Of a stretch of DNA of 33,739 nt, positions 16,309 to 24,016 are shown piece by piece. A program made the position numbers and the translations under genes. The number at the start of each line of letters is the position of its first letter. Position 1 is the stretch's first letter. Below the pieces are notes generated by a model. It did not search any database. It had not been told where the DNA came from and saw nothing but the letters and a program-made list of their open reading frames with translations. The DNA comes from Modestobacter excelsi. Lineage in GTDB: Bacteria; Actinomycetota; Actinomycetes; Mycobacteriales; Geodermatophilaceae. The DNA lies in contig NZ_SJEX01000057.1 in the NCBI RefSeq assembly GCF_005930495.1, forward strand, positions 1 to 33,739. The letters run 5' to 3'.

Positions 16309-16812
16309 GTGGCCCACAGTGTCTCGACGACCCCGCTGACGGGCCGGTCTGCGGGCCCCGCCGAGCCCTCGGTGGGCACGCTCGCCAAGAGCGCCATGGC
16401 CGACATGTCCACGCTGATCCGCTCGGAGATCGAGCTGGCGAAGACCGAGGTGACCGTCTCGGCCAAGCGCGGCGGGATCGGCGCGGCTGCCTTCGCCGCC
16501 GCCGGGGTGATGCTGGCGTTCGCCGCGATCTTCTTCTTCATCGCGCTCGCCGAGTTCATCACCTGGCTGGGCCTGACGCGGTGGATCTCCTACCTCATCG
16601 TCTTCGCCCTCCTGGTCCTCATCGCCGCGGTCGCCGGGCTCATCGGCTACCGGCAGGTGAAGAAGATCAAGAAGCCGGAGAAGACCCTCGAGACGCTGTC
16701 GGACCTGCCCGACCTGGCCCGCCGCGAGGCCCCCGGCCAGCGGCAGCACGACCTGCCCGTCGTCCGCAACGGCCAGGTCGTCCGCCAGGACCCGCACGCC
16801 CGCCTGCGCTGA
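16309..16812 (+). CDS. Act-holin (phage holin family) membrane protein
   Basis: This 167-residue protein belongs to the actinobacterial 'phage holin family' group (DUF1469-like). These are ordinary chromosomal membrane proteins of unknown role despite the name. After a polar N-terminus, the segment TLAKSAMADMSTLIRSEIELAKTEVTVSAKRGGIG is the typical amphipathic region. Two hydrophobic hairpin helices follow (AAAFAAAGVMLAFAAIFFFIALAEFI and ISYLIVFALLVLIAAVAGLIGY), then a Lys-rich tail. GTG 16309 is chosen because GGGAGG lies eight bases upstream. It sits seven bases before the EphE-like hydrolase gene, as Rv3669 and Rv3670 do in M. tuberculosis, so the pair is probably co-transcribed. Confidence 0.88.
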   Translation: MAHSVSTTPLTGRSAGPAEPSVGTLAKSAMADMSTLIRSEIELAKTEVTVSAKRGGIGAAAFAAAGVMLAFAAIFFFIALAEFITWLGLTRWISYLIVFALLVLIAAVAGLIGYRQVKKIKKPEKTLETLSDLPDLARREAPGQRQHDLPVVRNGQVVRQDPHARLR

Positions 16813-16819
16813 TCCCTGC

Positions 16820-17749
16820 ATGATCGAACCCCAGGACGGGCAGCCGGACGCCACCAGCGTCCTGCTGCCCGGCCCCTGGGCGCACCGGGACGTCTCGGCC
16901 AACGGGGTGCGGCTGCACGCCGCCGAGGCCGGTGACGGGCCGCTGGTCCTGCTGCTGCACGGCTTCCCGCAGTTCTGGTGGACCTGGCGCCACCAGCTGG
17001 TCGGCCTGGCGGCGGCCGGGTTGCGCGTGGTCGCCCCGGACCTGCGCGGCTACGGCGCGAGCGACAAGCCCCCGCGCGGCTACGACCTGCCCACCGCCGC
17101 CGCCGACGCCGCCGCGGTGATCCGCGCGCTGGGCGAGACCGACGCGGTCGTCGTGGGCGCGGACTGGGGCGGGCTGGTGGGCTGGACCATGGCCGCGCTG
17201 CACCCGCGCAGCGTCCGCCGGCTGGTCGTCGTCGGCGCCGCGCACCCCCGGCGGTTGCGTACCTCCGTCGCCGACGCCCGCCAGCGGCGCGCGCTGGCCT
17301 ACGCGCTGCACTACCAGCTCCCCCGGCTCCCCGAGCGACGGCTCACCCGGGCCGACGACGACCCGGTGGCCGACCTCATGCGCCGCTGGGCAGGTCCCGA
17401 CTGGGTGCAGACCGGGGACTTCGCCGAGGCGGTGGCGCGCTACCGGGCGGCCTCCCGGATCCCGCAGGCCGCCTACGGCGCGATGGAGTACTACCGCTGG
17501 GCCGGCCGCTCCCAGCTGCGGCCCGACGGGCTGCGCTTCGCCCGCCGGATGGCCGCACCGGTCACCGCGCCCACATTGCAGCTGCACGGCGCCCTGGACC
17601 CCTACGTGCTGCCCGGCACCGCCCTCGGCTCCGACCGGTACGTCGCCGGGGCCTACGAGTGGCGCGAGCTGACCCGCGTCGGCCACTTCCCCCAGGAGGA
17701 GAGCCCCGCCGAGGTCACCGCCGCCATCGCCGCCTGGGCACGCCCCTAG
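16820..17749 (+). CDS. Alpha/beta hydrolase, EphE-like epoxide hydrolase
   Basis: The 309-residue protein has the alpha/beta-hydrolase fold with epoxide-hydrolase features. HGFPQFWWTWRHQL supplies the oxyanion-hole HGFP. The nucleophile elbow is GADWGGLVGW, with Asp as nucleophile as in epoxide hydrolases rather than Ser. RGYGASDKP is the usual cap-proximal segment, LHGALDPYV contains the charge-relay aspartate, and GHFPQEESP the catalytic histidine. Cap tyrosines likely come from AAYGAMEYYRW. It should convert epoxides to diols in the cytoplasm; a haloalkane dehalogenase is a less likely alternative. The gene corresponds to Rv3670 (ephE) in position. The ATG at 16820 lacks a good ribosome site, suggesting coupling to the gene seven bases upstream. 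Confidence 0.88.
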   Translation: MIEPQDGQPDATSVLLPGPWAHRDVSANGVRLHAAEAGDGPLVLLLHGFPQFWWTWRHQLVGLAAAGLRVVAPDLRGYGASDKPPRGYDLPTAAADAAAVIRALGETDAVVVGADWGGLVGWTMAALHPRSVRRLVVVGAAHPRRLRTSVADARQRRALAYALHYQLPRLPERRLTRADDDPVADLMRRWAGPDWVQTGDFAEAVARYRAASRIPQAAYGAMEYYRWAGRSQLRPDGLRFARRMAAPVTAPTLQLHGALDPYVLPGTALGSDRYVAGAYEWRELTRVGHFPQEESPAEVTAAIAAWARP

Positions 17750-17781
17750 CCGCAGGCCGGCATGCCGACGCGCCCGGCCGC

Positions 17782-17840
17782 GGCCCCGCTGCAGGGGCCC
17801 GCCGTGAGCTTGCGAGCGGTGGGGGGCAGCGGGGTCCTTC
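17782..17840 (-). repeat. Hairpin repeat copy 2, between the EphE-like gene and marP
   Basis: CCCCGCTG (17784-17791) is exactly complementary to CAGCGGGG (17827-17834), extended by a G-U and a G-C pair. The interior has CAGGGGCCCGCC and TGCGAGCGGTGGGGGG. Read on the minus strand, the repeat begins at the marP stop codon (17840-17842), so it is placed as the marP terminator. The 32 bases between the hydrolase stop and the repeat contain nothing else I recognise. Confidence 0.72.
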
Positions 17841-19021
17841 TATTCGCAGGGCCCGGTGTCGACGGCGGCGACGGCGGCGGTCCCGGAGGTCGCGGCGTCG
17901 GCGACCTCCGCCGCGGTGAGCGCGTAGCCGGTGTCCGGGTCGTCGATCGCGGAGGCGAAGACGACGCCGAGCACCGTGCCGTCGGTGGCCAGCAGCGGGC
18001 CGCCGGAGTTGCCTGCCCGCACCTGGCCGAACAGGGCGTAGACGTCACGCTGCACGGTGCGGGTGGAGCGGAAGTCCGGTCCGCTGATCTCGCCGCGGTC
18101 CCGGACCCGCGCCGGCCCCACGTACAGGCCGCCGCCGCCGGGGTAGCCCATCACGATCGCGTCCGCGCCGGTGTCCACCGGGCTCGGGGTGAAGCGCAGC
18201 GGCACCTCCGGCAGTCCCGGCACGGCGAGGACGGCGATGTCGGTCTCCTCGTCGACGTACACCGGCGTCGCGTCGTAGGCCTCGCCCTCGGCGGTGACCT
18301 GCGGGTCGGTGACCCCGGCGAGCACGTGGGCGTTGGTCATCACCCGCTGGTCGGCGAAGACGAAGCCGGAGCCGTCGATCTGCCGGGAGCAGGACGCCGC
18401 GATCCCCCGGATCTGCACCACCGAGCCCTGCACGCTGCCGACGACGGGACTGTTCAGCAGCGCCTGGTCCGGCGCGGGGACGTCCCGCGCCTCGGTCGGG
18501 GTGAGCGGGTCGAGCACGTCGGGCAGGCCCTGCCGGTCGATCGCCGTCCGCAGCGAGTCGTAGAGCGAGCGGACCTGCGGCGGCACGGCGTGGTCCACGA
18601 CCTGGACCAGCGCCGACTGCCGCACCTGCCCGGCCACGCCGGGGAACGGCGAGCTGGCCAGCGGGGTGGCCACCATCCACGCCACCAGCAGGACGGCGGC
18701 CGCCGACACGACCGCCCCGGCCACGGCGTCGACCATCTTCGCCGGCTCCCAGGTGACCCGGGTGCGCACCGCGCGGCCGATCACCCCGGCCAGCAGCTGA
18801 CCCAGCAGGGCGCCGGCCAGCACCACGACCAGGGCGACGAAGACCCGGGTGACCGAGGAGTCGGCCACGTCGTCGGCGAGCGGCCCGGACAGCTGGGCCC
18901 CGAGCACCGCGCCGCCGAAGAAGCCGACGAAGGAGGCCGCGGAGACGATCAGCCCCTGCCGGAAGCCGGACAGCGCGAAGACCAGTGCGAGGACGATCAG
19001 AGCCAGGTCGACGAGGGACAT
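17840..19021 (-). CDS. marP: MarP-type membrane serine protease (CvpA + trypsin-like domain)
   Basis: MarP is the periplasmic protease that M. tuberculosis (Rv3671c) needs for acid resistance. The 393 residues (397 there) comprise a CvpA-like part with four hydrophobic segments up to ~120, then a chymotrypsin-like domain. The triad is His232 in MTNAHVLAG, Asp261 in EETDIAVLA and Ser339 in RAGNSGGPLL. Cys211 and Cys392, the penultimate residue, match the pair that forms the activity-controlling disulfide in the mycobacterial enzyme. ATG 19021 overlaps the stop of the preceding cupredoxin gene by one base, so the two are coupled. A hairpin repeat abuts its stop codon. The gene is last in the nth operon. 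Confidence 0.94.
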   Translation of the reverse strand: MSLVDLALIVLALVFALSGFRQGLIVSAASFVGFFGGAVLGAQLSGPLADDVADSSVTRVFVALVVVLAGALLGQLLAGVIGRAVRTRVTWEPAKMVDAVAGAVVSAAAVLLVAWMVATPLASSPFPGVAGQVRQSALVQVVDHAVPPQVRSLYDSLRTAIDRQGLPDVLDPLTPTEARDVPAPDQALLNSPVVGSVQGSVVQIRGIAASCSRQIDGSGFVFADQRVMTNAHVLAGVTDPQVTAEGEAYDATPVYVDEETDIAVLAVPGLPEVPLRFTPSPVDTGADAIVMGYPGGGGLYVGPARVRDRGEISGPDFRSTRTVQRDVYALFGQVRAGNSGGPLLATDGTVLGVVFASAIDDPDTGYALTAAEVADAATSGTAAVAAVDTGPCE

Positions 19022-19509
19022 CACCCGCTCACCGTCATGGTGCCCACCTGCCCGAGCGCGGCGTGGAAGCTGCACTCGAAGGGGTAGTCGCCCGGCGCGC
19101 TGACGGTGAACTCGATGGTCTTGCCCTCCCCCGGCGCGAGCACCGGGATCTTCTCGGTGATCGGCGCGGGCCCGGTGCCCGCGGTGAACATGAAGTTGTG
19201 GGTCAGCTGGTCGGCGGTGTTCCGCACGGTCAGCCGGACCTGGCCGGGTGCGACGGTGAAGGTGTCCGGGGTGAAGACGTAGTCGTCGCCGGTCTCCAGG
19301 GTGATCTCCTGGAACCCGTCCGCCGCGGTGCTCACCGACCCGACGTCGCCGCCGGCCGTGCGGGTGGCCTCGGGCAGGGTGGGCTCGGAGTTGCCGCACC
19401 CGCTGAGGGTGACCAGGACGACCAGCAGCAGCCCGGCCAGCAGCCCGCCGAGCGGGGCCGGCCGGCCGCGTCCGTGTGCGCGCACAGCGCGGGACCGAGC
19501 CGGGCTCAT
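19021..19509 (-). CDS. Cupredoxin-domain lipoprotein
   Basis: This 162-residue exported copper-binding protein has an Arg-rich N-terminus, a hydrophobic signal segment (GGLLAGLLLVVLVTLSG) and lipobox LSGC, with Cys38 as the lipidation site. The mature part is a cupredoxin. The type I copper ligands are all visible: His104 in QLTHNFMF, Cys146 and His149 in FECSFHAALG, and Met158 in GTMTV. It should sit on the outer face of the membrane, carrying copper or electrons. It lies between the Nudix gene and marP with overlaps of four and one bases, a place with no counterpart in M. tuberculosis. Linkage to the TlpA-like thioredoxin in the same operon suggests envelope redox or copper chemistry, as inference. 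Confidence 0.9.
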   Translation of the reverse strand: MSPARSRAVRAHGRGRPAPLGGLLAGLLLVVLVTLSGCGNSEPTLPEATRTAGGDVGSVSTAADGFQEITLETGDDYVFTPDTFTVAPGQVRLTVRNTADQLTHNFMFTAGTGPAPITEKIPVLAPGEGKTIEFTVSAPGDYPFECSFHAALGQVGTMTVSG

Positions 19510-20273
19510 GGTCCGGGGACGGTACGCGGCGAACCTGGCCGGCCGGCGTCCTCGGCCACCGTCGGCGCGGCGCGGTCGGCGACGTCAGAGTCCACCGGCT
19601 CCTCCTCGGAGTCGGCAGGTGCTGCCGCCGCCAGGCCGCTGAGCGGCCGCACGTCGCCGGCATCCCACGGCAGGCTCAGCCCCGCGGCCTGCAGGACGGC
19701 GTCCAGCAGCCCGGCGGTGAAGCCCCAGACGACCATGCCGGCGACCCCGAACGCCGGCCCGACGTACCCGGCGGGGTGCCGCACCCGGAACCGGTTCGCC
19801 GGGTCCACCAGCTCGGCCAGCGGCACCCGGGCGACCTTCGCCACCTCGTGGGGGTCGGCGGTCGCGATCTCGCGCGGGTCGTCCCACCAGCCGACCACCG
19901 GGACGACGACGTTGTCCGACGGCCCGAGGAACAGCGCCGGCAGCGTCGTCAGCACCCGCACGCTCGCCGGGTCGACGCCGACCTCCTCCTGCGCCTCGCG
20001 CAGCGCGGTGCCGACCGGGTAGTCCTCCCCCGGGTCGGCACCGCCGCCGGGGAACGCAGGCTGCCCGGCGTGGCTGCGCAGGTGCGCAGACTTCTCGATG
20101 AGCAGCACGTCGGGGCCGGCGCGGCCGTGCCCGAAGAGGATGAGGACGGCGGAGCGGCGGGCGGTGGAGGAGGGCTCGCCGTGCCGGTGCCACAGCGGCA
20201 GCTCGCCGGCGTGCTCGACCAGCCGCTGCACGTGCTCGGGCAGCCCGGCGAGCTCGTCGGCGGGGAGCGTCAC
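19506..20273 (-). CDS. Nudix hydrolase, CoA pyrophosphatase type
   Basis: The 255-residue enzyme carries the CoA-specific extension of the Nudix fold: LLIEKSAHLRSHAGQPAFPGG (UPF0035-like) leading into the Nudix box GGGADPGEDYPVGTALREAQEEVGV near 76-100. Such enzymes cleave CoA or acyl-CoA to 3',5'-ADP and phosphopantetheine. A long acidic, Ala/Pro-rich tail (~215-255) looks disordered. It corresponds to Rv3672c. The GTG at 20273 overlaps the TlpA-like gene's stop as GTGA, and its own stop overlaps the cupredoxin ATG as ATGA, so it belongs to the coupled nth-to-marP operon. Substrate preference is inferred from the motif only. Confidence 0.9.
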   Translation of the reverse strand: MTLPADELAGLPEHVQRLVEHAGELPLWHRHGEPSSTARRSAVLILFGHGRAGPDVLLIEKSAHLRSHAGQPAFPGGGADPGEDYPVGTALREAQEEVGVDPASVRVLTTLPALFLGPSDNVVVPVVGWWDDPREIATADPHEVAKVARVPLAELVDPANRFRVRHPAGYVGPAFGVAGMVVWGFTAGLLDAVLQAAGLSLPWDAGDVRPLSGLAAAAPADSEEEPVDSDVADRAAPTVAEDAGRPGSPRTVPGP

Positions 20274-20860
20274 AGCTGCACGCCCAGGTGGTCGGCGACC
20301 AGCTGCTCGAACTCCGCCAACGAGTGCACCTGACCGACCTGCACGTAGGCGATGGAGCCGTCGGCGGCGAGGAAGACGGTGTGCGGCAGGGTGTTGACCC
20401 CGATCGCGGCCATCACCTCCCCCTCCCCGTCGAACGCGCTCGGGAAGCTCACCGCGGCGTCCTGCGCGAACGACGCCGTCTGCGTGGCGCCGTCCAGGCT
20501 GGCCACCCCGAGCACCCGCAGCTGCTCCCCGCCCGCGTCGGCCAGCTGCTGCACCAGCGGCAGCTCCTCCCGGCAGGGCCCGCACCAGCTGGCCCAGAGG
20601 TTCACCACGGTGGGCACACCGGGGGCGCGGCTGAGGTCGAGGGTGCCACCGCCGAAGCAGTCGAAGACCGTGGCGGGCAGGTCGCTGTCGGCCGCCGGCT
20701 GGTCGGGCTGCTCGGGGCAGGGCTGCATGTCGGTGTCGAGGGAGTCCAGGTCGCTGCTCGCCGGCGTCGGCGCGGGCTCCTCCGAGTCCGCCGACGTGCA
20801 GCCGGCCAGCAGCCCGAGCAGCAGGAGGAGGGCACCGGCGGCGCGGAGGGCGCGGCTCAC
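20270..20860 (-). CDS. TlpA-like thioredoxin-fold lipoprotein
   Basis: The 196-residue protein has a signal peptide with lipobox LLAGC (Cys21) and a 60-residue Ser/Asp/Pro-rich linker that contains two extra cysteines (Cys48, Cys68). A TlpA/ResA-like thioredoxin domain follows, with active site WCGPC (Cys93, Cys96) in [17 protein letters not shown] and the cis-proline loop [10 protein letters not shown]. It should act as an extracytoplasmic disulfide reductase, for example toward cytochrome c or copper proteins. It corresponds to Rv3673c. GTG 20860 overlaps the nth stop by four bases. A nearby target in the same operon could be the MarP disulfide or the cupredoxin, but nothing in the sequence proves that. 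Confidence 0.92.
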   Translation of the reverse strand: MSRALRAAGALLLLLGLLAGCTSADSEEPAPTPASSDLDSLDTDMQPCPEQPDQPAADSDLPATVFDCFGGGTLDLSRAPGVPTVVNLWASWCGPCREELPLVQQLADAGGEQLRVLGVASLDGATQTASFAQDAAVSFPSAFDGEGEVMAAIGVNTLPHTVFLAADGSIAYVQVGQVHSLAEFEQLVADHLGVQL

Positions 20861-21624
20861 TCGGTGTCCGAGGCGGCGGGGGTCTTGACCAGCTTCTCGG
20901 CGACCTCGGGGTCCAGCGGTCCGATGCCGTACGAGGGGCACCAGGCCGCCAGCCCGCACGCCCCGCACGCGGGCTTCTTCGCGTGGCACACCCGCCGGCC
21001 GTGGAAGATCACGCGGTGGGAGAACATCGTCCACTCCTTCTTCGGGACGATCGCCGCGATCTCGGTCTCGACCTTGACCGGGTCCTCCTCCGCCGTCCAG
21101 CCGAAGCGGCGCACCAGCCGGCCGAAGTGCGTGTCGACGGTGAGCCCGGGGACGCCGAAGGCGTTGCCCAGCACCACGTTGGCGGTCTTGCGGCCGACGC
21201 CGGGGAGGGTGACGAGGTCGACCAGCCGGCCGGGCACCTCCCCGTCGAACCGCTCGACCAGCGCCTGGCCGAGGCCGATCACCGAGTTGGCCTTCGCGCG
21301 GAAGAAGCCGGTCGGCGTGAGGACCTCCTCCAGCTCCGCCCGGTCGGCGCCGGCGTACGCGGCGGCGTCCGGGTAGCGGGCGAACAGCGTCGGGGTGACC
21401 TTGTTGACCGTCCGGTCCGTGGTCTGCGCGGACAGGACGGTGGCGACGAGCAGTTCGAGCGGGGTGGTGAAGTCCAGCTCGCAGTGCGCGTCCGGGTGGA
21501 TGGCCGCGAGCTCCCGGGCCATCCGCCGGGCCCGCCGGGTGCGCCCCAGCGGGCTCTCCTCCGGGTCGAACGGCGAGACGCCCAGCCGTGCTGCGCGACC
21601 CGGCCTACACGCGGCCCGCCCCAC
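20857..21624 (-). CDS. nth: Endonuclease III (base-excision DNA glycosylase/AP lyase)
   Basis: Nth removes oxidised pyrimidines and cleaves abasic sites. The HhH motif [18 protein letters not shown] includes the catalytic lysine (GRKTAN), and [11 protein letters not shown] follows with the catalytic aspartate. Four cysteines near the C-terminus ([17 protein letters not shown]) bind the 4Fe-4S cluster with the usual C-x6-C-x2-C-x5-C spacing. The start is uncertain. GTG 21624 (255 residues) retains the RRARRM helix conserved in M. tuberculosis Nth but falls in the loop of a large hairpin. ATG 21522 (221 residues) loses part of that helix. It is first in the operon nth-tlpA-nudix-cupredoxin-marP, matching Rv3674c-Rv3671c apart from the inserted cupredoxin. 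Confidence 0.9.
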   Translation of the reverse strand: MGRAACRPGRAARLGVSPFDPEESPLGRTRRARRMARELAAIHPDAHCELDFTTPLELLVATVLSAQTTDRTVNKVTPTLFARYPDAAAYAGADRAELEEVLTPTGFFRAKANSVIGLGQALVERFDGEVPGRLVDLVTLPGVGRKTANVVLGNAFGVPGLTVDTHFGRLVRRFGWTAEEDPVKVETEIAAIVPKKEWTMFSHRVIFHGRRVCHAKKPACGACGLAAWCPSYGIGPLDPEVAEKLVKTPAASDTE

Positions 21625-21648
21625 CCCGGCGGCCGCGTGTAGGCCGGG
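21599..21648. promoter_or_regulatory. 18-bp perfect inverted repeat at the start of nth
   Basis: The 18 bases at 21599-21616 (CCCGGCCTACACGCGGCC) are exactly complementary to 21631-21648, around a 14-base loop. On the minus strand this would be a long hairpin in the 5' region of the nth mRNA, with the GTG candidate start (21624-21622) in the loop. It may regulate translation or be a protein site. Confidence 0.6.
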
Positions 21649-21687
21649 AGGGCATCGGGTGCGGTGGCGGGCCGGGACACGCGTGTG

Positions 21688-21693
21688 AGGGTA
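21688..21693 (-). promoter_or_regulatory. Candidate -10 of the nth operon
   Basis: On the minus strand this reads TACCCT, a TAnnnT-type actinobacterial -10. Transcription would start near 21681. The -35 region would fall near 21711-21716, inside the first of three tandem repeats. Confidence 0.35.
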
Positions 21694-21707
21694 GGCGTCG
21701 GCTCGCC

Positions 21708-21780
21708 CAGGCTCTGCCGCACGTACGCGGACAGGCCCTGCCGCACGTACGCTGACCAGGCCCTGCCGCACCGACGCTGC
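21708..21780. repeat. Three tandem 24-base repeats upstream of nth
   Basis: Units begin at 21708, 21732 and 21757 and share CAGGCyCTGCCGCAC; the first two continue GTACGC. The array covers the likely -35 region of the nth operon and lies upstream of the divergent small membrane protein gene at 21907. The spacing of two helical turns plus a few bases suggests repeated binding of one protein on nearly the same face, but no regulator is recognised. Confidence 0.6.
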
Positions 21781-21906
21781 CGGGCACCGACCGTCATACT
21801 CGACGACGGTGCGCGGCCGACCGGGCCCCGTGCCGCCAACCGACCGGACGACCGACGTCGTCCTCACCTGGGCACCCTGCCCGCAGACGTCGCCGAGGAG
21901 GTGCAC

Positions 21907-22191
21907 GTGGTCGCCCTCATCGTCATCCTGTTCCCGCCGTTGCTCATCGCCTTCCTGCTCGTCATGGAGCGTGTCGAGGAGCCGTTGCGCCGTCCCACCA
22001 CGCAGCGCGAGGTCGAGGACTTCCTGGGCACCGCCACCGAGGCCGAGGTCGGCACGCTGGCCAACTCCGGCATCCGCCGGGCGATGTCCCGCTGGCGTGC
22101 CCGGCGCCGCGGACGCGGCCGCCGGGTGCCCGACCCGGTGCTCACCGACCGGGTCACCGAGCCCAGCGAGCCGGCCCAGCACGCCGACTGA
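21907..22191 (+). CDS. Small membrane-anchored protein of unknown function
   Basis: I do not recognise a named family. The 94 residues start with a hydrophobic helix ([20 protein letters not shown]), followed by an acidic/basic amphipathic segment [44 protein letters not shown], a very basic stretch [10 protein letters not shown] and a polar tail. It should be a single-pass inner-membrane protein with a cytoplasmic C-terminus. GTG 21907 is preferred because GAGGAG (21895-21900) lies six bases upstream. The position between nth and crp is that of Rv3675 in M. tuberculosis, also a membrane protein, so it is probably a conserved actinobacterial locus member. Confidence 0.78.
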   Translation: MVALIVILFPPLLIAFLLVMERVEEPLRRPTTQREVEDFLGTATEAEVGTLANSGIRRAMSRWRARRRGRGRRVPDPVLTDRVTEPSEPAQHAD

Positions 22192-22352
22192 GCGCATGCA
22201 CACCGGGCCGCTCACCGGGAGGGGTGACCCCCTGGAGCCACTCAGAGTGGGCAGCCCGGTGACGGAGTGCACTGGTGAGGTCAGCCACAAGCCCTAGACT
22301 TACCTGGACGCGGGTCGCCATCGCACCCGTGAGGACGTTGCGAGAGGTGCAC
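22192..22352 (+). promoter_or_regulatory. crp promoter region with a CRP-like site
   Basis: A -10-like TAGACT lies at 22295-22300. Just upstream, GGTGA-GGTCAG-CCACA (22274-22289) matches the CRP consensus TGTGA-N6-TCACA at eight of ten half-site bases and would overlap the -35 position. The transcript would have a ~45-base leader before the GTG at 22353, with GAGAGG as ribosome site. Autoregulation by CRP is therefore plausible. Further upstream, CCACT and AGTGG form a small hairpin near 22238-22250. Confidence 0.45.
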
Positions 22353-23027
22353 GTGGACGAGGTCCTTGCCCAGTCCGGTCTCTTCCAGGGACTGTCGGAA
22401 GAGGCTGCCGAGCCGGTGGCCAGCTCGCTGGAGACGGTCACGCTGCCCCGGGGCCGCGTCGTCTTCAACGAGGGCGAGTCGGGCGACAGCCTGTACGTCG
22501 TCCTCTCCGGCAAGATCAAGCTGTCCCGGCGCGCGCCCGACGGGCGCGAGAACGTGCTGGCCGTGATGGGCCCGTCGGACCAGTTCGGCGAGCTGTCGGT
22601 CTTCGACCCCGGCCCGCGGACGGCGACCGCCACCGCCGTCACCGACGTCCGGCTGGCCAAGATGCCGAACAACATGCTGCGGCCGTGGATCACGGCCCAC
22701 CCGGAGATCGGCGAGCAGCTGCTGCGGGTGCTGGCCCGCCGGCTGCGGCGCACGAACGACTCCGTGGCCGACCTGATCTTCACCGACGTCCCCGGCCGGG
22801 TGGCCAAGGCGCTGCTGCAGATGGCCGACCGCTTCGGCAGCCGGGAGAGCGACGGCCTGCGGGTCAAGCACGACCTGACGCAGGAGGAGCTGGCCCAGCT
22901 GGTCGGCGCCTCCCGCGAGACGGTGAACAAGGCGCTGGCCGACTTCGTGCACCGCGGCTGGATCCAGCTGCAGGGCAAGTCCGTCGTCGTCCTCGACGAG
23001 GACCGCCTCCGCCGCCGCGCGCGGTGA
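22353..23027 (+). CDS. crp: CRP/FNR-family cAMP-responsive regulator
   Basis: This is the global cAMP receptor protein of actinobacteria. With GTG 22353 it has 224 residues, the same length as M. tuberculosis CRP (Rv3676), and it begins [14 protein letters not shown]. The cyclic-nucleotide pocket [19 protein letters not shown] places Glu80 and Arg89 as the cAMP-contacting residues. The long dimer helix [15 protein letters not shown] and the [27 protein letters not shown] (recognition helix [10 protein letters not shown]) follow. An earlier in-frame ATG at 22275 would add a non-homologous leader. The gene lies between the small membrane protein and a convergent Nudix gene, followed by a strong terminator. 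The upstream CRP-like site suggests self-control. Confidence 0.95.
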   Translation: MDEVLAQSGLFQGLSEEAAEPVASSLETVTLPRGRVVFNEGESGDSLYVVLSGKIKLSRRAPDGRENVLAVMGPSDQFGELSVFDPGPRTATATAVTDVRLAKMPNNMLRPWITAHPEIGEQLLRVLARRLRRTNDSVADLIFTDVPGRVAKALLQMADRFGSRESDGLRVKHDLTQEELAQLVGASRETVNKALADFVHRGWIQLQGKSVVVLDEDRLRRRAR

Positions 23028-23040
23028 GAGAGCACTGACC

Positions 23041-23078
23041 GCGAGAGGCCCGGAACCGACAGGTCCCGGGCCTCTCGC
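23041..23078. terminator. Terminator of crp
   Basis: GCGAGAGGCCCGG (23041-23053) pairs perfectly over 13 bases with 23066-23078, and an inner ACC/GGT pair shortens the loop. It begins 14 bases after the crp stop and precedes GTTGT. This is a clear factor-independent hairpin. Confidence 0.8.
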
Positions 23079-23209
23079 GTTGTACGGGTACGGACCCGAG
23101 CGCAGCGAGGGTGGACCCGGGACGGGGCCCGGAGGGTCCCTCCCGGGGACACGGCCAACGGCTCAACGCACCTCGCACCGGCTCCTGGCCGCGGTGTGGT
23201 CCGTCAGGA
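23079..23209. other. Spacer between convergent crp and Nudix genes
   Basis: The region contains a second, bulged hairpin (CCCGGAGG at 23128-23135 facing CCTCCCGGG at 23139-23147) that could end transcription of the minus-strand Nudix gene. No coding frame looks real. Confidence 0.4.
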
Positions 23210-24016
23210 TCACGCAGGCAATGGCACGACCATCCGGATGCGGGTGCCATCGGGCAGCACGGCGTAGTTGCCGTCGGGTGTCTGCTCGAAGGTCGGGCTG
23301 ATCGGCTCCAGCGGAGCGGGCGGTGAGCCGGCGAGCGCGGCCGCGACGTCCGGGAAGGGCGCGAGCTGGCCGAGGGTGTGGATGGTCGGCGGCAGCATCG
23401 GCCGGCTCCCGCCGGCGTGCTCCTGCAGCGCTGCGGCGGGCGTCGTCCACACCGCCTCGTCGGCCTCACCGGACACGTCGCGCGCCTCCTGCCCGGCGGG
23501 CAGCAGCGCGGCGAAGAACTTGGTGTCGTACCGCCGCCGTTCCGGGGGCGGGGTGATCCAGTGCGCGAAGGGACGCAGCAGGTCCGCCCGCAGCGCGAGA
23601 CCACGGCCGGCGAGCAGCTCGGCGAGGGAGAGCTCGCGGGCCAGCAGGGCCTGGCGCTGGGCCTCCCAGTCGTCGCCGGAGACGTCCGGGACGACGCCCG
23701 ACCCGTCCACCGGTCCGGCCAGCAGGACGCCGGCCTCCTCGAAGGTCTCCCGGACGGCGGCGCACACCAGCTCGCGGGCCAGCCGCTCGTCGCAGCCGAA
23801 CGCAGCGGCCCAGTCGGATGGCGGGGGCCCGACCCAGGCCAGGTCGGTGTCCCCGTCGCGGTCGTCGACGCCGCCACCGGGGTAGGCGCTCATCCCGCCG
23901 GCGAAGGGCATGCCCTTGGTGCGGCGGAGCAGGTAGACCTCCAGGCCCACCGCGCCGTCGCGCAGCAGCAGCACGGTGGCCGCCTGCCGGACGGGCGTCG
24001 GAGCCGGCCTGCTCAC
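23210..24016 (-). CDS. Nudix hydrolase, NUDT19-like
   Basis: The 268-residue protein begins with a typical Nudix strand (AATVLLLRDGAVGLEVYLLRRTKGMPFAGG). Its Nudix box is split: the GGGVDDRDGD half is separated from RETFEEAGVLL by ~35 residues (including DERLARELVCAAVR). A long insertion in the box is known from NUDT19-type enzymes, which hydrolyse CoA esters. The C-terminal part HWITPPPERRRYDTKFFAALLPAGQE is also typical of this group. Substrate is unproven. GTG 24016 overlaps the RidA stop as GTGA, so it is the last gene of the DUF4177-ridA-nudix operon. In M. tuberculosis the corresponding slot is Rv3677c, a metallo-beta-lactamase-fold protein, so content differs here. Confidence 0.85.
   Translation of the reverse strand: MSRPAPTPVRQAATVLLLRDGAVGLEVYLLRRTKGMPFAGGMSAYPGGGVDDRDGDTDLAWVGPPPSDWAAAFGCDERLARELVCAAVRETFEEAGVLLAGPVDGSGVVPDVSGDDWEAQRQALLARELSLAELLAGRGLALRADLLRPFAHWITPPPERRRYDTKFFAALLPAGQEARDVSGEADEAVWTTPAAALQEHAGGSRPMLPPTIHTLGQLAPFPDVAAALAGSPPAPLEPISPTFEQTPDGNYAVLPDGTRIRMVVPLPA

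Noticed and set aside
16309-16812. 'Phage holin' gene as a sign of a prophage
   Set aside because: This is an ordinary chromosomal actinobacterial membrane protein in its conserved place next to the EphE-like gene; no other phage genes are present.
21708-21780. Three tandem repeats considered as a CRISPR fragment
   Set aside because: Units are directly adjacent without spacers of unique sequence, and no cas genes are present.
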